Shown piece by piece: positions 1-12,291 of a stretch of DNA of 64,000 nt; positions within the stretch are counted from its first letter, which is position 1; each line of letters begins with the position of its first letter. This DNA is from Branchiostoma lanceolatum (Eukaryota; Chordata; Leptocardii; Amphioxiformes; Branchiostomatidae), in the NCBI RefSeq assembly GCF_035083965.1, contig NC_089739.1, positions 11,086,001-11,150,000 on the forward strand, read 5' to 3'. The translations under genes and the position numbers were made by a program. Below the pieces are notes generated by a model. It did not search any database, was not told the origin of the DNA, and saw nothing but the letters and a program-made list of their open reading frames with translations.

Positions 1-239
1 AAAGCCACTTTGATATGCCCCCCGGCGGAGGTCACCGTACTGCAGGCGACTTACAGTAGTCGGGCGGTAACAATATCCAGGCGCGAATCCAACCCGACCG
101 AACAAACATCGTAATCAAACTCGTACTGTCTCAAAACTGACGTATTCCTCTACCATTCACCACAGTTTCAGCCTCGCTAACGTGCACAGAAGAAAAACTA
201 TGGCCTTTTCAAGTAATGTGACGCACTACTTCATACCCG

Positions 240-3200
240 AACTACTATGGGGGTCGCCCATTAATACTGTGTTCTGCGACCATATGTCCGAACCAAGCGG
301 GTTACCGAGGTCGGAGGTCACTTTTCCCCAGCTGGCAAAGGATCATGGGTACCGAACAGCATTGCTAGGTGAGTACAGGTTGGTGTAGCGAAACCTATGT
401 AGTAACTGTAGGGTAGTGTGAGGGCCGCCATCTTGAATTGTGACGACACAGATCGCCTTTTTTATTTACAGGTTTGCGTAGCAAAACCTTTGATGGTTTC
501 GTCGGCGGGTTTGCGGAATCGATGGGGTGGTCAACTGGGGTGGGCTAGTGGGGTGGGCTACCTCAGCATCTACCCTTTCTGGACCTCAAGGCTGTGCATG
601 GGGGTTTGGCCTCTTATGGAATTTCATTGAAGATGAACTGGGTCAAGCTGTGGGTGGGCTAGAGAGAAGACAACAGCTAATCATATGGCAGGTGGGGGGG
701 TTAGGTGCACCAGAAATGATAGAAAAGCCATTTATCATAAACAAACTTCTAAGTACTAAGTATACAATTAGGATTTTAGGGGAGAGGTACAAGGGGAAAT
801 AAACTGGAAGTTGGATAGGACAGCTAGGGGATGAGAGAGCCTTTGTTTGACAAAATTCAAAACATATGTCTCACATTTAGACTAGAGTGTACCTGAATGC
901 ATGTGCTTGTATATAATGTACAATGTATTTGTGGTTATGTGTGTCAGTGTGCATGAGCGTGGGTTGGAATGTTGTAAGTGTGTGTGTTTGTACAATGTAT
1001 AGTGTTGCTTTTGTTGCTCATTTCTTTCGTGTAGCCACAATGCTCCTGTCCTGTTGGCCTGACTGAGCAGAATATAAATGAACAGGAAACATAGTCCTCC
1101 ATGTTTAAAAATCTAAAACTGGGGATGACAAACTCCTGCAGGATGTAAATGTATGCTCATTGCCCACCTCCACCCCCCACTGTAGCATCCCCAAAGCAAT
1201 ATGATCAGTTGCATTCTTTCTTGCCCTCCCACAGAGTGACCCATCTTTTCCTCAAGGAAATTCCATTCAATGCTAAACCCCATGAATAGCCTTGAGGCCC
1301 AGAAAGGGTAGAATGCTGAGGTAGCCAACCCCACTAGCCCACCCCATGGCCCAGTAGACCACCCCATCGATTCCGCAAACCCTTCGTCGGCATGTGTAGT
1401 AGCCGCCATCTTGATTTTGTGACGTAACAGGGTAGTCATACGATTTCATTGGGAGGGGTGTTTTGGGGGATCGCTAGCGTTCTCTCTATGTTCAACAAAT
1501 CGGCACACAACTATCACACATTCAGCTCAAATAAAAAGAAAAAATCAATACCGATTCATATTTATAGAAAGACACCGTAATCGCTAAACTAACAGCACAC
1601 CTGAAGTACATGTAGCACAAATACTTAACTCTAGTTTTATACAGTTTAAATAAGACATAGAATGATTCACTCCAAAGTTGCAAAGCACGATTGGGATTTC
1701 TAAAATGATACCAGCTTTAAGAATCGTGTCTCAACTTCCTGCTGAATATACGCATTTCTGTGCACTGCATCCCAAAACGTTTCGAGTATCATTTGGGATA
1801 GTCCACTTCTCCACGGGGATAGGTGCAGGTCCTGCATTATAACTTTTTTAGAAACTGGACACTCAAGCATTCATAAATATACCGTTTGTTTTCTTACAGG
1901 AAAATGGCATCTTGGTCTGAACTGCGCATGGGCAGGGGACCACTGCCACCATCCCAGTAAGTTCGGTTTTGATTATTTTTACGGACTCCCCGTTAGCAAC
2001 GGCCTGGACTGTGACCCGGATGCGAAGGAAACAATGGGGCAGCGCTTCGCTCAGATACTCTCTCGACGTCTACGATTGGTGGAGATATCGACGTCTATTT
2101 TTGTTGTCATCTTGGCGCTTAAGTACTTCAAGTACATTCAATGGAAAACAGTGATTCTGTTCTCCGTATTTGGTTCGTCACTTCTGGCATATCCACATCT
2201 AAGACAGATCGGTGGAAGACGTTTAAACTGCGTGATGATGAGGGATGATGACATCATAGAAATGCCGTTCAACATCTCCACCATCACGCCCAGGATGACA
2301 CTGGAGGCCATCAAGTACCTCGAAGAAAGTAAAACCGCAAACGAGCCCTTCTTGTTGGAAGTCTCCTTTTGGAACCCGCATACCGCCCTCCTTCCTTATA
2401 AGGAGTTCCGCGGGAAAAGCCGACACGGTCCCTATGGCGACAGTGTAGAGGAGATGGACTGGAGCATAGGGGTTGTCATGGCTACGTTAGAACGACTGGG
2501 TCTGACGGACAACACCTTTGTGTACTTCACGTCTGACAACGGCGGCCATATTGAAACTGGGGAACATGGAGGGTCAAACGGCATACATAAGGGTAATGAA
2601 TGATGTAATTGTTCTACCTTTAAGACTTGAAAACATGGATTCACTTTTTCTTTTACTTAACATATTGCTTAAATCTCATTGAATAGCATATCACAGGATC
2701 AAAAATTTTTGACAGAAATATTTTTTTATAATGTTGAAAGTTTGAAATCCAACCAAAACGATGTCACTCCTCTGGATATCTATATACATATACAGCGTAC
2801 ATACCACTTCTTTGTGACTAAGAGACCCAGTGTTTCTGCAAAATTTAAAACAAATTAGACTTCAACGAGCTCATTGTTCTTTTCATGGAACGCCGCTATT
2901 CTTCTCATATGTAGACCATAATGTTTTTTCTTCATCTCTTACAGGAGGCAAAGGCCAGGGAGGCTCTGAAGGGGGAATCCGTATGCCTACAATTGTGCAG
3001 TGGCCGAGGTATTTCAAAAATATTCATTGCATCCTGAAGGCTTTAGCTGAATCTATCGCTTCGATCATATCAATGGCATTGTTTGTTTATCATACATTTA
3101 TTTGCGGAAATCATCTACTAAAGGTATGTAATGTATTTCTATATTATGCATTTGTGGGGTCGGTTGTAATTTGCCTTGACGAAATTTGTCTACTTAATAC

Positions 3201-4323
3201 AGGAAAATCAAGCCCGGTACTGTAGTCACGGAGGCCACGAGTCAGATGGACATTTTCCCCACGGTAGCAGACATCCTCAAGGCCCCGCTTCCACAGGACA
3301 GGGTGATGGACGGGCGGAACATCCTGCCGTTGCTAGGAGGGTCCAAGCAACCGTCTCCACACGACTTCCTGTTTCACTATTGTGGGGAATACTTACACGC
3401 CGTTAGGTACAGGCCCAGGGACGGTGAGTCTATTGGTTTGTTTGCTTGTTTTTGTTTTGTTTTTTGTTTGTATCATCACGTGCTGCTTGTATGACTACTG
3501 TGGTGGCAAGTCCACATTTTTAGGAAAGGTGAATCCGTTTGTTGCTTTGTTTCTGTTTGTACCTCAGAACCAGTCAACCATCATCAGGCTTATTGCGTAC
3601 AACCAAGGAGGTTAAAATAAGAAGGTCTCATTTTAACCTCCTTGGTACAACATAATTTCTAACACTCTAAGCAGAGGTTAGGCCCTAGCTTGTTTTTGAC
3701 GTCGTTTTAGGTGTGTTTGTCGGGATTCCTATTTTTGTGATGTTTTCTTTATGTTTGGCCGGCGGACATAAAGAAAACGCACGTGAAAGCCCGACAAAAA
3801 ACGCTTACAATGACGTCAAAAACGAGCCGGAGCCGAACCTCTGGTTGGAGAGCAATTATTTTCTTACTTGGGGCTGTGGTTAACTAAAAGTATCAGTCTT
3901 TTCAATTATAAGCAATTAAGTTATTCCTTTTTTTTCTTCTTTTTTTTTACAGGAAATGTGACGTGGAAAGCCCACTTTGTTTCCTACAACTGGGATCCCG
4001 GGACCACAGGTTGCTCCACACTGTTCGTCTGCCGGTGCGCAGGTCAGGAGGTCACCCACAACGATCCGCCATTGCTGTATGACGTCACTAACGATCCCGT
4101 TGAAGATCGACCAATCAGCGCCAACTCTGACCCTAGATACCCAGTAGTTATTGACGCCATCAAAAGGGCTGTGGAAGCGCATGTTGAGTCTCTGACTGAA
4201 GTAGAAAAACAGTTCAGGCTGTCGAATGTCTTTTCTCGGCCATGGTTACAGGAATGTTGTAACTTTCCGTTCTGCGACTGTCAGGAGAATGTCGATTTGT
4301 CTTCTCTACAAATTGGTGGCTAA
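240..4323 (+). CDS. Steryl-sulfatase-like gene, copy 1 (3' part: exons 3-7)
   Basis: Coding exons: part of exon 3 (about 240-327 diverged, 328-366 well conserved, donor at 367), exon 4 1900-2592, exon 5 2945-3008, exon 6 3203-3423 and exon 7 3953-4323 (TAA). Exons 4-7 have exactly the lengths and phases of copies 2 and 3 (693, 64, 221, 371). The family is a type I sulfatase of the STS/ARSD/ARSH group: GKWHLG, a two-helix membrane hairpin early in exon 4, PHTALL, the TSDNGGH metal-site motif, GGSNGIHKG, and a Cys-rich tail. These enzymes hydrolyse sulfate esters such as steroid sulfates in the ER or secretory membranes. Exons 1-2, with the signal peptide and the formylglycine cysteine, must lie left of the window if they exist. 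The usual exon 3 acceptor and its GMVGMD start are not recognisable, so the gene may be impaired. Confidence 0.85.
410..1640. repeat. Foldback repeat region in intron 3 of sulfatase copy 1
   Basis: About 470-700 and 1140-1400 are inverted copies of each other; both arms carry a stretch reading GGGTTTGCGGAATCGATGGG outward to inward. Next to them are two copies of a module with GCCGCCATCTTGA (about 422 and 1408). The right-hand flank, 1405-1640, belongs to a dispersed family also present at 28225-28515 (-) and 56165-56545 (+). Confidence 0.7.
3602..3645. repeat. Short palindrome CCAAGGAGGTTAAAAT
   Basis: CCAAGGAGGTTAAAAT is followed after a few bases by its reverse complement, giving a hairpin of about 42 bp. 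The same arms with a different centre recur at 37231-37273, and half an arm occurs near 45683. Confidence 0.7.
3664..3850. mobile_element. Palindromic MITE in intron 6 of sulfatase copy 1 (CTCTAAGCAG family)
   Basis: Inverted ends with the motif AAGCAGAGGTTAGG on the left and its complement near CCGAACCTCT on the right. The internal arms contain TTTTTGACGTC and TTTGTCGGG and mirror each other around a GGCCGGCGGAC centre. No coding capacity. Orthologous copies occupy intron 6 of sulfatase copies 2 and 3. Confidence 0.75.
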
Positions 4324-5122
4324 TCATGAGAAAATTTGTAACTTATGATGAGTACATCAAAATGTTGTGGATTTCCCGCGTTTACCCGTATTGATTATCA
4401 GATGCCAGGCTTTCTTTTTGCTTTTTTTGTGTGCATTCGGCAAATGCTTTTGATACCCAATCTATAGAAGGTTGGTTGGTTGGTTGGTTGGTTGGTTGGT
4501 TGGTTGGTTGGTTGGTTGATTGTCTCCTACCAACCTTAAAACCCTGCAATAATAGCATGTATAAGCAATGAAGAAGTTTGACAAACATGCTGTACCCTTC
4601 GTTGTCTTAGATGCATACAAGCGTCAAAATTAGTATAAGCAAGTCTGTCTAAGACCAAACATTCATATGATTATAAGCATTATTACATTGTACTGTATGA
4701 AATCGATCAAGCTACATTAAAATCTTGTTGCATAAGAAGCTTAAGGAAGATACATGATTTTTTTCTTGTGTCGGGCAGACTCAAGTTGGTTTTGAATCTT
4801 TCAGATATTGGTCAGATCAGTGATGGACAGTCAGAATCGATCTATTGTGCCAATTTTTGGCCATCAACACGAATAATTTCGTCAACATCACCCGATAGTA
4901 GCTACCCCTAGATTTGGACTGAGATCGGATGGACGCGCTACCATGGTCAGCATTAGTCAAAGTAAAAATGATATATGCCATTGCCATACCTGTGATATGA
5001 GGCGTGAAATATGAGGGTAGCATTGTCTGAAGAAGCTGCCCATGTTAGCGCATGCGCTATAGATCATTTTAGCTCTGGATCCACAGCATACAAAGCAAAG
5101 TAAGCAAACAAACAAACAGGTA
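4324..5122. other. Intergenic DNA between sulfatase copies 1 and 2, with a GGTT microsatellite
   Basis: No gene seen. A (GGTT)n run lies at about 4471-4517. The stretch from the stop codon to about 4720 is homologous, in inverted orientation, to the 3' flank of sulfatase copy 3 (about 31430-31850), so it belongs to the duplicated unit. Confidence 0.7.
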
Positions 5123-5308
5123 TAAGTTCATTTGTAATTCCGACTACGCATGTGCAGTGTCAAAGGTACAGGCCCCTGAGACGTAAACAAAACCTGTCTG
5201 GACGTTGTTATGCAAACCTAGACAATGTCGAGACGGGAACTTGTTTACAAGTCAAAGGCCTTCACCTTTGACACGACGCATGCGTTGTCGGTATTGGCGA
5301 ATGGGCTT
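5123..5308. mobile_element. Palindromic MITE ending at the start of sulfatase copy 2
   Basis: The left arm (AATTCCGACTACGCATGTGC, then CAAAGGT and GGCCCCTGAGACG) pairs with the right arm ending GAATGGGCTT. It is the same family as 45263-45440 and the outer element at 61932-62402. Its right edge lies 7 bp before the conserved start codon at 5316, so it supplies the immediate upstream leader of that gene. Confidence 0.8.
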
Positions 5309-5315
5309 CTTCATC

Positions 5316-8300
5316 ATGGCACGTCTTGTGTGGTTCGCTTTCCTGTCCACCGTGCTAACGTTATCCCGAGGAAACGATTGGCCAAACTTCGTCTTCTTCG
5401 TGGCCGACGATTTGGGAATCGGCGATGTCGGCTGCTTCGGAAACGACACTATCCGGTAAGCACACAGCCCATACCATACGGCAAACGATTTTTTAACTGG
5501 TCATGTACGCCTGGTAACGATCATATATACTGAGCCTGCGCTTGGTACCGGTATTGTTGTTCACCCGCCAATGTCAACAAGCGCAAGCCGGTTGAATCTT
5601 ACGGCGTATGACTCAGTTACCAAGCTCAAAATACGGCCATCATCGATCATGAAAATCGTCTGTCAGAAAATGGCTCAGCCGGTAAAACACTTATATCCCG
5701 GGCCCGTGGGCTACTTAACAGGCTAGTAGGTGTTCTACTAGTAACGAGGCCATAAGAGGAATGACCGTCGAGAAAGGATAAACAGGTTTTCTGTCACAAA
5801 ACAGCTAAATTGTGTACGATACGATTGTGCCAAGAATCTCCTCAATGTTGTAAATCTATGAAATATGGGCCAGGAGTTTAGATAAGAGCGAACATTTTTT
5901 GCAAAAGGATTGTGCTTGTTTACTACATTTGTATTATCGTGCAGTTTGTACTTTTGTCAGCGCCAGTTGTTTGCTGAACTTTGACACACTTCTTCAGGGG
6001 TTATTGACCGATAGGGCAAATACTAAGTAACAGCTGCTCATGTTTGCATTTGGCATTAGTAGTGTAGCGTTCCAATAGTTAAGTAGTTCCCTGTTGGGAA
6101 TGGTAGAAGTCGCCACCCCCGGGCGGCGAATGGTAGATCCCGAAGAGTCGAGATTTGGTTACGTTGCGCTCCTGAATAGACCTACTCTCAGTCACACTTC
6201 TATGGTCTCCTTTCGTCATTGACTCCTATGTTTGGACTCTTACAGTAGTCCAACCACGGGTACCCCGCCCCCTTGAGATCGTATTTTTCTCCCTTAGCTA
6301 ATAAGCGTCATATTTAAATGGTTGTCCATCAATGACTAATCTAGAGGTGTGAATGACTAATCTTGAGGTGAAACAAAGGTTAAACACCTCCTTAACGGTA
6401 CATATTAGTTCTCTAGAAAGAATCTGACGTAAAGAATAAAAAAAACTTACAAAGGAACAAAACAAACATCAAGACTGAAAAAAAGTAATTCTTGTTTCCG
6501 AGTCAGTTCCCCAGATATAGTGTTGAGTGTGTCTGTCTGTGTATGTGTCTCTATGTGTGTCTGTGTAGTGTGTTTGTGTTTCCGGATTTTTGTAGCCAGA
6601 ATAACTCAAGAACCTCTGGATGGATTATGTTAATATTTGGTATGTGGCTAGGTGATGGTGATACGAAGGTCAATGTCGATTTGGGGCCCCCTGGTATATG
6701 ACCTTGATCAACGTGTTGCGTGCATTTTTCCAGAACTCCAAATATCGACAGTATAGCTGCAAAGGGAGCCAAGTTGACTCAAGATCTGGCTGCAGCTTCC
6801 ATCTGTACCCCCAGCAGAGCAGCATTCCTTACCGGACGATATCCAATCAGATATGGTAGCTAGTTTAGTCCTTATTTTTCTTGGAATAACTCTTGTAATA
6901 CACATGCACATTCTCTCTTCGTCAGGGGCTGTTTGGGTCTGACCACTGAAAGGGTTTCTGGAAGGTTAATCTAGGCAGGCTACTCATAAACACAGGTCAC
7001 AATCACGGTTCGCAACATGAATACATGCGGGAGGGATGCCATATTAGTCCCAAGTAACACTCTAGGCTTACATTATTATTGAACATACATAAATGGTATT
7101 AGACTCTAGTTGTTGTTGTTGTTGTTGTAATATGCTAATCTAGATTCTCGGAATACCGGATTTGCATAATTTGTTTTGTTACTGATAAGAAAAAAAAATT
7201 ACAGGAATGGTTGGAATGGACCGCCCCCTACCTTTTGTACTGTTGTCAACCCCATCCGGGTTACCGAGGTCAGAGGTCACTTTTCCCCAACTGGCAAAGG
7301 ATCATGGGTATCGAACCGCATTGCTAGGTGAGTTAGTGATTCTCTTCAAATTTGCAAAATAAGATTAGAATTTCAAAGATGATACTAACTTAAAGTGTCA
7401 TATCTCAGCTTGCTGCTAGCTGAATATACATTTTTTTCTGTGCACTGCATTCTGTAAAACTCTTACCGAAAGTAACACGTGTTTGGACTTATTACGTTTT
7501 CGTGCTTTTTAGAATACCCCTGGCCAGTGGTTACTATCTTGTCATTGATTTGACATAATTCATAATTATCAATAATCGTTGAACATTTCGAATTGACGAT
7601 GTTTCACGGTAAGCTACTGTGCCAATGATTGTTGAAAATGATTTTATTACATTAATAATCTCAAAAATATATATCAGAAAAGAATTCCTTACAACGGATC
7701 ATACCAAAAGGAGCCCGAGAATCATTTGGGATAGTCCACTTCTACCCGGAATTGCTATGGGGCAAAGGATAGGAGCAAGTCCTATGTTGTAATTTTTCTT
7801 TTTTAATTTGTATCCAGGACACTTCATAATTGTTTTTTTTTTTTTTTTTTTTTTTTTACAGGAAAATGGCATCTTGGTCTAAACTGCGCATGGGCAGGGG
7901 ACCACTGCCACCATCCCAGTAAGTTCGGTTTTGATTATTTCTACGGACTTCCCCTTAGCAACGGCCCGGACTGTGACCCGGATGCGAAGGAAACGGTGGG
8001 GCAGTTCGTCGCTCGGGAAATGTATCGCCGTCTACGATTGGTGGAGATATCGACGTCCATTTTTGTTATCATCTTGGCGCTCAAGTACTTCAAGTACATT
8101 CAATGGAAAACAGTGGTTTTACTGTCCGTACTTATTTGGACACTTGCGGCATTTCCGTTAATAATCCAGATCGGTGGTGTACGCTTAAACTGTGTGATGA
8201 TGAGGGATGATGACGTCATAGAAATGCCGTTCAACATCTCCACCATCACGCCCAGGATGACACTGGAAGCCATCAGATTCCTCGAAGAAAGTAAAACCGG

Positions 8301-10868
8301 AAACAAGCCCTTCTTGTTGGAAGTCTCCTACTGGAACGTGCACACAGCCCTCCTTCCTTATAAGGAGTTCCGCGGGAAAAGCCGACACGGTCTCTATGGC
8401 GACAGTGTGGAGGAGATGGACTGGAGCATCGGGGTTGTCATGGCAACGTTACAACGATTGGGCCTGACTGACAACACGTTTGTGTACTTCACGTCTGACA
8501 ACGGCGGCCATATTGAAACTGGGGAACATGGAGGGTCAAACGGCATATATAAGGGTAATAAATACAATCGCAGTACATTAAAAACTTTAAAACATAGATG
8601 TACCCCTTCTACACTTTTATTTGACTTTACCCATAGCTTAGATATCATTCAACAATGTATCACTAAATCAAGGAACATTTTTCACAGAAATAAAACATTT
8701 TTACGATCTAGAAAGCTCGAAATCTAACCATACCGATGCCACTCCTCTGGATGTGACCATAAATCAGTATATGGCAGAATTACCACTTGTATGCTATATG
8801 ATTTAGCAAGAATCAGTGTTCCTGCAAAATTAAAGAAACCTCTATTAGTTTTCGACCTCGGCGACATCATTGTGCATCATAGGGAACGCCACATGTAAAA
8901 TTGCCCTTTGTACCCAACATAGTCACTTATTCAACAGACGTTTTCGTGACCATCTGTCACCTTCCCCATGACAATTCTAACTGTTTTATATCTCACGACA
9001 GCACATGTTCTCAAACAGGGAACGTCGCTCATATTGTAGACCATGATATTTGTGCTTCTACTCTCACAGGAGGCAAAGGCCAGGGAGGCTCTGAAGGGGG
9101 AATCCGTATGCCTACACTTGTGCAGTGGCCAAGGTATTTCAAAACTCTGACTCAACTAAATGAGATTCATTGCATCCTAACGATTTCAAGCTGAAACAAT
9201 CACTTCAATCATAGTAATGGTATTGTTTGTTGCACAAATTAGATTTATTTGTAGAAATCATTTACTCAATGAATGCAATGTATATTTGTATTTGTAGGTT
9301 ACGTTGACGAAATTTGTCTTTTTTCGTACTTATTACAGAAAGATCAAGCCCGGTACTGTAGTGTCGGAGGCCACGAGTCAGATGGACATTTTCCCCACGG
9401 TGGCAGACATCCTCCAGGCCCCGCTTCCCCTGGACAGGGTGATAGATGGGCGGAACATCCTGCCGTTGCTAGGCGGGGCCAAGCAACCGTCTCCACACGA
9501 CTTCCTGTTTCACTACTGTGGAGAGTACTTGCACGCCGTTAGGTACAGGCCCAGGGACGGTGAGTTTGTTTGTTTGTTTGTTTGTTTGTATCATCACACG
9601 GCCGTTTGAGTACGCAATGTAGGTGGCGCGTCCACATTTTAGGCCAAAGGTCACGATTACAGTCATACGCAGAGGGTCCATTTTCATTTCATAGAAATAG
9701 CATTGTATAGCTTTGTTAAAAGTATCTGTAGGAGCCCTCTTTTTTAGAAATGTTGGCGTTGTTGAGCTGGTATAGTCAGGTAAGGGTTGTGGCTATTTCA
9801 TTTAGTTAGAAAAACAGGGTTTTAGCCATGTTTGAAGTGCCCGGTACACTTTGAAATAGGTGTAGTTTGGATGTGTTCATTTCTTGTGTAGGGGTCAAAG
9901 GTCATCTCGCCATGTTTTGATAAAATATCACCAGTTTGCGCCGGTGGAAAATAGGCGAAACTCATTAGATTGACACTTTATAGGTCAGACTACGCTGCCA
10001 ATGTGAGTTTTCCATGATCTAAACTTCAGGTAGGTGACTTTTGACAGCCTTTTCCTTATATGTTTACCATTGAAAGTCTAGGGGCCTGTGAATGGTGAAC
10101 TTCAGCCTAGATTTAGGTGCAGACTTAGGGGTGGTGAATCCGTTTCTTTCTTTCTGTTTGTGACTCATAACCAGCAAACCATCTTATGTCGAAGCATGTT
10201 ATTTCCAAGTCTTTTACAATACAGAGTTAAGGCTCCAGTTTTTTTAACGTAATTATGTCTTTTTAGGCGGTTTTGTCGGGCTAGTTTCTAGTTTCTGACG
10301 TTTTTTTTATGCTTAACCGGCGGACATAAAGAAGTGACAAAATAGAAAGGCCGACAAAAACCTGTTAAAAAGACGTCAAATACAAGCCAGAGCCAATCCT
10401 CTGCTAAGAGAGGATTTGTCGTTAACTAAAAGTATTGCTCTTTCAGATTGCAAACGATGAAGTTTTATTTTTTTGTGTTTGCTTCGTTTTTCTACAGGAA
10501 ATGTGACGTGGAAAGCCCACTTTGTTTCCTACAAGTGGGACCCTGGTACCACAGGATGCTACGCTCTGCGCATCTGCCGGTGCGCAGGTCAGGAGGTCAC
10601 CCGCAACGATCCGCCATTGCTGTATGACGTCACTAACGATCCCGTTGAAGATCGACCAATCAGCACCAACTCTGACCCTAGATACCCAGTAGTCATTGAC
10701 GCCATCCAAAGGGCTGTGGAAGACCATGTAGGTTCTCTGACTAAAGTAGAAAAACAGTTGAGGATGTCGAATTTCATCCCTCGGCCATGGTTACAGGAAT
10801 GTTGTAACTTTCCTTTCTGTGATTGTCAGGAGAATGTCGATTTGTCTTCTCTTCAGATCGGTGGCTAA
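5316..10868 (+). CDS. Steryl-sulfatase-like gene, copy 2 (complete, 7 exons, 577 aa)
   Basis: Exons: 5316-5455, 6734-6855, 7205-7327, 7862-8554, 9070-9133, 9339-9559, 10498-10868. All junctions are GT-AG and in phase. The predicted protein is 577 aa, against about 583 for human STS. Residues 1-19 form a signal peptide. D31-D32 bind metal. C71 in CTPSR is the cysteine converted to formylglycine by SUMF1, with R75 next to it. K130 and H132 lie in GKWHLG, a membrane hairpin spans about 189-235, H289 is in VHTALL, D341-N342 are in TSDNGG, and K359 is in GIYKG. The C terminus is Cys-rich like STS. It is expected to hydrolyse sulfate esters of steroids or other amphiphiles at the ER or secretory membrane. 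Asn replaces the Gln found at this metal site in human STS. An in-frame ATG at 5301 would add five residues, but it lies in a MITE end; 5316 matches copy 3. A likely poly(A) signal is at 10894-10899. Confidence 0.93.
9567..9592 (+). repeat. (GTTT)n microsatellite at the intron 6 donor side
   Basis: A short GTTT repeat begins a few bases after the 5' splice site. A related run lies at the same place in copy 3 (about 32675-32703), and a degenerate one in copy 1. Confidence 0.7.
9636..9965 (+). repeat. Dispersed repeat in intron 6 of copy 2
   Basis: About 320 bp, including CATTTTCATTTCATAGAAAT and CATCTCGCCATG, recurs in the same orientation at 40698-40992, upstream of sulfatase copy 3. The family is unknown to me; no coding sequence is clear. 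Confidence 0.7.
10215..10412. mobile_element. Palindromic MITE in intron 6 of sulfatase copy 2
   Basis: A decayed relative of the elements at 3664-3850 and 32325-32522. It has the same GGCTCCAG, TTTTGTCGGGC and CCGGCGGACATAAAGAA landmarks in the same order and at the same place in the gene. Confidence 0.7.
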
Positions 10869-10893
10869 CCATGAACGGATTTGTATCATGATT

Positions 10894-10899
10894 AATAAA
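10894..10899 (+). terminator. Poly(A) signal AATAAA of sulfatase copy 2
   Basis: A canonical hexamer 26 bp after the stop codon. Confidence 0.6.
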
Positions 10900-11836
10900 A
10901 TCAAGATGTTCTGAATCTCTGATTTTCCCAACTTTTATTCGTATGCATTATTAGATGTCACTGGCTTTCTTTCGACATTTTGTTTAGGTCCGTCCCCTGT
11001 AACTTTTAAACAATGAAAGCGATGATGATGTAAAGGCAAAATCATACTTGGGTCTCATTCTGCCGTAATATGACGTATTTGCGCAATCATGAATGTGATT
11101 TATTAACTGAAACAGATCCATCGGCATTTCCGCAAAAACGTCAAGGTGAATCGCCCACACAACTTTATGAAATAGATGTCTGATATTATCATACGTAGCT
11201 CTGGGACAATGACAGTGCTGAGACGGAATTTGACCGGTTTCGACTTTATTCGAGCGCTCTAACTCGAGTTTAAGATATTGACCAATCAGCGTAAAGGGTC
11301 TCATTTTGCCCTGGTTATAGGCTAGGTTACCCTGATCCCTGATCCGGCTTGGACCAGGCGTCTGTTGTTGAAGGATGCAATATACGGGTTTATATCTTTT
11401 TGACAATCGCAATTTAGATATTTTGTCTAGTTGCACGTTTCAAAGGTTAAGCAGATTCCTATATGTAGAATTCATAATCGCGGATTACTCCTGGGATGTG
11501 CCGTATGGTTTAGAATTTGCCCAGCATATTTGTTTGCTACTGGACCGTCCCTATGCAACCTAAGAATATCTAAACGTCTGACACCCCCAGGCGTAAGATG
11601 GTTCACGCACTGGCGGCCGGTTTTACAAGTAATCACAGTCAGCTTGTTCGTTCTGCTGCTTGAGCACGACGTTTTCTCGGTGATCTGTGTTCTTGGTTGA
11701 CCCTTATTCCTGGGCAAAGCTGGTTCATTTATAGCTTGTGTCTTCCACCCATCCCCCAGGTAGGTTCCGATAGCGTTGGAGAGTTTTCAAACTACGAAGC
11801 TGAGATCGACCGGTTGAAAACAGCCGTTGACAGCTT
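10900..11836. other. Intergenic DNA, no gene seen
   Basis: Open frames here are short and show no domain or splice pattern. Nothing is recognised apart from the first 60 bp, which resemble the 3' flanks of the other sulfatase copies. Confidence 0.6.
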
Positions 11837-12291
11837 CACGTTTGGTGACAATTTATGACCTTATTGTTACGATCTCTTCTAAGCCAGTTTTTTCATGTCA
11901 CACGCAATTGTGAATCGTTGATAACTCCACGTTTGGTGACAATTTATAACCTTCTTGTTGCGATGTTTTCTCAACCTGTTTTTTCATGTCACACGCAATT
12001 GTGAATCGTTGATAACTCCACGTTTGGTGACAATTTATGACCTGATTATTGCGACGTCTTCTCAACCTGTTTTGTCATGTCACACGCAATTGTGAATCGT
12101 TGATAACTCCACGTTTGGTGACAATTTATGACCTGATTATTGCGACGTCTTCTCAACCTGTTTTTTCATGTCACACGCAATTGTGAATCGTTGAGAACTC
12201 CACGTTTGATGACAATTTATGACCTTCTTGTTGCGATCTCTTCTAAACCTGTTGTTTCATGTCACACGCAATCATGAATCTTGCAATACTG
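11837..12291. repeat. 91-bp minisatellite, five units
   Basis: The unit starts CACGTTTGGTGACAATTTAT and contains CATGTCACACGCAATTGTGA. Unit starts at 11837, 11928, 12019, 12110 and 12201 give an exact 91-bp period with few differences between units. Confidence 0.92.

Noticed and set aside
1113-1439. 108-residue minus-strand frame
   Set aside because: It runs through one arm of the inverted repeat in intron 3 of sulfatase copy 1, and the other arm gives a similar frame; no domain.
4382-4588. Frame encoding a TNQP repeat
   Set aside because: It is only the translation of the GGTT microsatellite.
7917-7926. A strong GTAAGT donor-like site inside exon 4 of all three sulfatases
   Set aside because: The frame continues across it with conserved family sequence ([13 protein letters not shown]), so it is coding, not an intron start.
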